From positions 1 through 24,201 of the forward strand of contig NZ_JAHQVB010000028.1 of NCBI RefSeq assembly GCF_019052655.1: a stretch of DNA of 24,201 nt, written 5' to 3'. The notes beneath the pieces are model-generated. The model was not told the origin of the DNA. It searched no databases and was given only the letters and a program-made list of their open reading frames with translations. The position numbers were made by a program, and so were the translations under genes. The stretch's first letter is position 1, and every line of letters starts with the position of its first letter. Below, piece by piece: positions 20,870-24,201 of this stretch. The stretch comes from Holdemanella porci. Lineage in GTDB: Bacteria > Bacillota_I > Bacilli_A > Erysipelotrichales > Erysipelotrichaceae.

Positions 20870-22027
20870 TTAATCGGATACTTCTTTCACTTTTTGAAGC
20901 CTAGTTAACACATCTTCACTTACCAGCTGATAGATGCATGAACAAATTGGAATAAAAATGATGATTCCAATAATACCTGCTACATTGGCTCCAATGGTGA
21001 TGGCCACAATGATATACACAGGCGGAAAGCCTACAGACTTACCAACGACGTGCGGATAGATAAAGTTTCCTTCAACTTGTTGAATACAAATAAACATAAT
21101 AATGAATGTAAAGCCTTGTACAGGAGATGTTATCGCAAGAAAGAAAGTACATAATAGAGCTGCAACCAAGGCGCCAAACATTGGCACAAGAGCTCCAATA
21201 CCAACGACTAGACCTATTAAAAATGCATATGGAATCTTCATAATCAAAGATCCTGCAGTAACTAAACTGGCTAAAATCAAGCATTCCAAACAAGTTCCGC
21301 CTACATAACTTGTAAAAATACGAATGATCAGCTTTAATACGTGGCGCGTTTTTTCATAATCCTTTTCTGGAAGATAGGCCTTTAATAAAGATTTTGTTTC
21401 ACGAACTACTTGTTTTTTATTAAACAACAATAGAAACGAGAATACGATTGCGATAAAGGCTTGCGCAAACCAAGAAAATGTAGTGGATAAAATCATAAAA
21501 ATGGAACCAAATATATCATTGGCTCCTCCAGATACAAGCCAGGAACTGATTTTTTTACTCACATTATCAATCGCAAATGTACTAAAGGCATTGATATCTA
21601 AGTGTTGTAAAAAGTTGTGCACTACATCTACATGTTTTGTGATATCTAAAAGCCATATATAGAATTCATAGATCATTTGTGGGAAGTTTGACATCAACAA
21701 TTGAATCGAAAATAGAATCTTAGGTATGACAATACCGACAAAGGCGGCAAATACAGCAAACACAATGAAGATGGATAAAATGTTAGATAAGACTCTTTTA
21801 ATTTTTGTATCTTTAATATCAAACCATTTGATTAAAGAGCACATGAGATTGTTCGATATAATATTAAACACAAAGGCAAGTCCTGCACCAAATAAAAATG
21901 GCAGACACATTGCACCAATCCATGCCAAAAAATCAACGATTTTTTCAAAATAATAGATAACCATACAGATTAATAAGGTTAAAATAATGAGTCTTTGGTA
22001 CATTTTTTCTTTTTCATGTAGGTTCAT
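20870..22027 (-). CDS. AI-2E family transporter (PerM/YdiK-like permease)
   Basis: A 385-residue polytopic membrane protein of the AI-2E exporter family. About eight hydrophobic helices are present: an N-terminal pair (IILTLLICMVIYYF and FLAWIGAMCLPFLFGAGLAFVF), a periplasmic-type central region, and the conserved C-terminal block. That block contains GGTCLECLILASLVTAG, then IPYAFLIGLVVGIGALVPMFGALVAA, then GNFIYPHVVGKSVGFPPVYIIVAITIG. Family members export varied solutes or contribute to sodium/proton exchange; the name does not prove autoinducer export. I chose ATG 22027, 5 bases after GAGGTGG, rather than the more upstream ATG at 22078, which lies upstream of the -10 TATAAT (22050-22055). 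It is divergent from pyrG. Confidence 0.9.
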   Translation of the reverse strand: MNLHEKEKMYQRLIILTLLICMVIYYFEKIVDFLAWIGAMCLPFLFGAGLAFVFNIISNNLMCSLIKWFDIKDTKIKRVLSNILSIFIVFAVFAAFVGIVIPKILFSIQLLMSNFPQMIYEFYIWLLDITKHVDVVHNFLQHLDINAFSTFAIDNVSKKISSWLVSGGANDIFGSIFMILSTTFSWFAQAFIAIVFSFLLLFNKKQVVRETKSLLKAYLPEKDYEKTRHVLKLIIRIFTSYVGGTCLECLILASLVTAGSLIMKIPYAFLIGLVVGIGALVPMFGALVAALLCTFFLAITSPVQGFTFIIMFICIQQVEGNFIYPHVVGKSVGFPPVYIIVAITIGANVAGIIGIIIFIPICSCIYQLVSEDVLTRLQKVKEVSD

Positions 22028-22049
22028 CAAAACCACCTCAATCGAATTT

Positions 22050-22055
22050 ATTATA
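22050..22055 (-). promoter_or_regulatory. -10 box of the AI-2E transporter gene
   Basis: TATAAT on the minus strand lies upstream of the GAGGTGG ribosome site; the -35 is weak (ATGATT, 17-bp spacing). It supports the short start choice. Confidence 0.45.
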
Positions 22056-22094
22056 CTATCTTTTACATTGAAAATCATTTTTTTAAATTTTTTA

Positions 22095-22123
22095 TTTACA
22101 TCTTTTTTTCATAGGTGTAAAAT
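22095..22123 (+). promoter_or_regulatory. Promoter of pyrG
   Basis: The -35 TTTACA (22095-22100), 17 bp and -10 TAAAAT (22118-22123) give a leader of only about 30 bases before the ATG. There is therefore no room for the CTP-sensing attenuator known from Bacillus subtilis pyrG. Confidence 0.65.
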
Positions 22124-22134
22124 TCACGAGTTAA

Positions 22135-23786
<1,652 letters not shown>

Positions 23787-23788
<2 letters not shown>

Positions 23789-24140
23789 ATATATACTTTT
23801 TAATTTCATCCACAGACATATTCAATAGTATAGCCATGGCTTTTACATCCATTGTACTAGAAAGGCGAAGGATCATGTCTTGAATCTGTTTCTCTGCTAC
23901 GTCGGCTCTTTTTGTTTCAAGTTCAGTTTGTTTATTGGCTTCTTCTACTTGTTTATTAGCTTCTTGTTTTAATTTATTCGCTTCTTGTAAAGCCTTTTTT
24001 GCTTCTTCCTTTGCTTTTTGAGCTTCTTCAAGTTCAAGTTGTCGTTCGATCCGTTCTTCATTTTCATGTAGTTTTTGAAAATCTTCTATTATTTTCTTCC
24101 AACGATCATCCGATATAGTTTCTACACGCTTCTCTAACAT
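23787..24140 (-). CDS. Coiled-coil protein resembling the tail of Rpn-type nucleases
   Basis: A 117-residue protein. The start (MLEKRVETISDDRWKKIIEDFQKLHENEERIERQ) leads into a long coiled coil of EA(N/K)K-type repeats (about 37-88, with EEAKKALQEANKLKQEAN units). A short helical end follows, MDVKAMAILLNMSVDEIKKYI, typical of the C-terminus of Rpn/PD-(D/E)XK nuclease-family transposase-like proteins. No nuclease domain is present, and an in-frame TAA lies just upstream of the start, so this may be a 5'-truncated remnant. AGGTGA lies 5 bases before ATG 24140 and could still drive translation. TTGACA at 24168-24173 (minus strand) lacks a good -10. Confidence 0.5.
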
Positions 24141-24201
24141 TTGAATCACCTGTTATGAAGTGACCTTTGTCAAGACAAAATTACACTCATATTCTAAAAA
24201 T

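Overview
The window is low-GC, densely packed chromosome of a Firmicute (Bacillota). The evidence is strong AGGAGG-type ribosome binding sites, simple hairpin plus U-tract terminators, and a cmk-der-gpsA-HU housekeeping cluster. Families such as DUF3990/DUF3791, DUF2779, YitT, HxlR and a standalone OpgB/LtaS-like sulfatase point to the Erysipelotrichaceae or a close relative. That placement is inference from gene content and protein flavour; no rRNA or tRNA gene is present. No insertion sequence, prophage or CRISPR array was seen.

Layout. 76-960: EamA permease on the plus strand. 983-1481: two small overlapping genes, each broken by a frameshift. 1583-2437: YitT-family membrane protein. 2540-3171: RelB/RelE-type toxin-antitoxin pair under a perfect 34-bp palindrome. 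3371-5485: zinc alcohol dehydrogenase, a decayed azoreductase and an HxlR regulator, with a divergent cupin gene at 5631. 6134-8279: a leftward run of an S24 (LexA-like) repressor, a histidine phosphatase and a DUF3791-DUF3990-DUF3791 module. 8433-10027: Y-family DNA polymerase and, convergent to it, a YolD-like gene. 10098-12058: a hypothetical protein, a 32-residue membrane peptide and a sulfatase. 12097-16149: a membrane protein followed by cmk, der, gpsA and HU. 16216-16776: elongation factor P. 16852-16983: candidate small RNA. 17028-20809: ankyrin, WYL regulator, DUF2779 nuclease-like and zinc phospholipase-like operon. 20870-22027: AI-2E family permease. 22159-23772: CTP synthase. 23787-24140: coiled-coil remnant.

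The most notable regulatory structure is a small damage-response-like regulon. The S24 repressor keeps its Ala-Gly cleavage site and Ser/Lys dyad. It lies divergent to the Y-family polymerase. The polymerase promoter and the separate yolD-like promoter, about 1.7 kb away on the other strand, share an identical 25-bp element overlapping identical -35 hexamers (TTGAAT), and both have the -10 TATGAT. The repressor operon may also carry a predicted ADP-ribosyltransferase-fold protein flanked by two DUF3791 genes, in toxin-antitoxin-like architecture.

Two other parts deserve attention. One is a possible independent small RNA with UCCUU motifs in its loops, complementary to the AAGGA of local ribosome binding sites. 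The other is the ankyrin/WYL/DUF2779/phospholipase operon, whose DUF2779 protein seems to have lost its N-terminal PD-(D/E)XK residues but keeps the C-terminal RNase H-like ones. EF-P also has a non-canonical tip, with arginine at position 32 in a loop lacking the usual PGKG.
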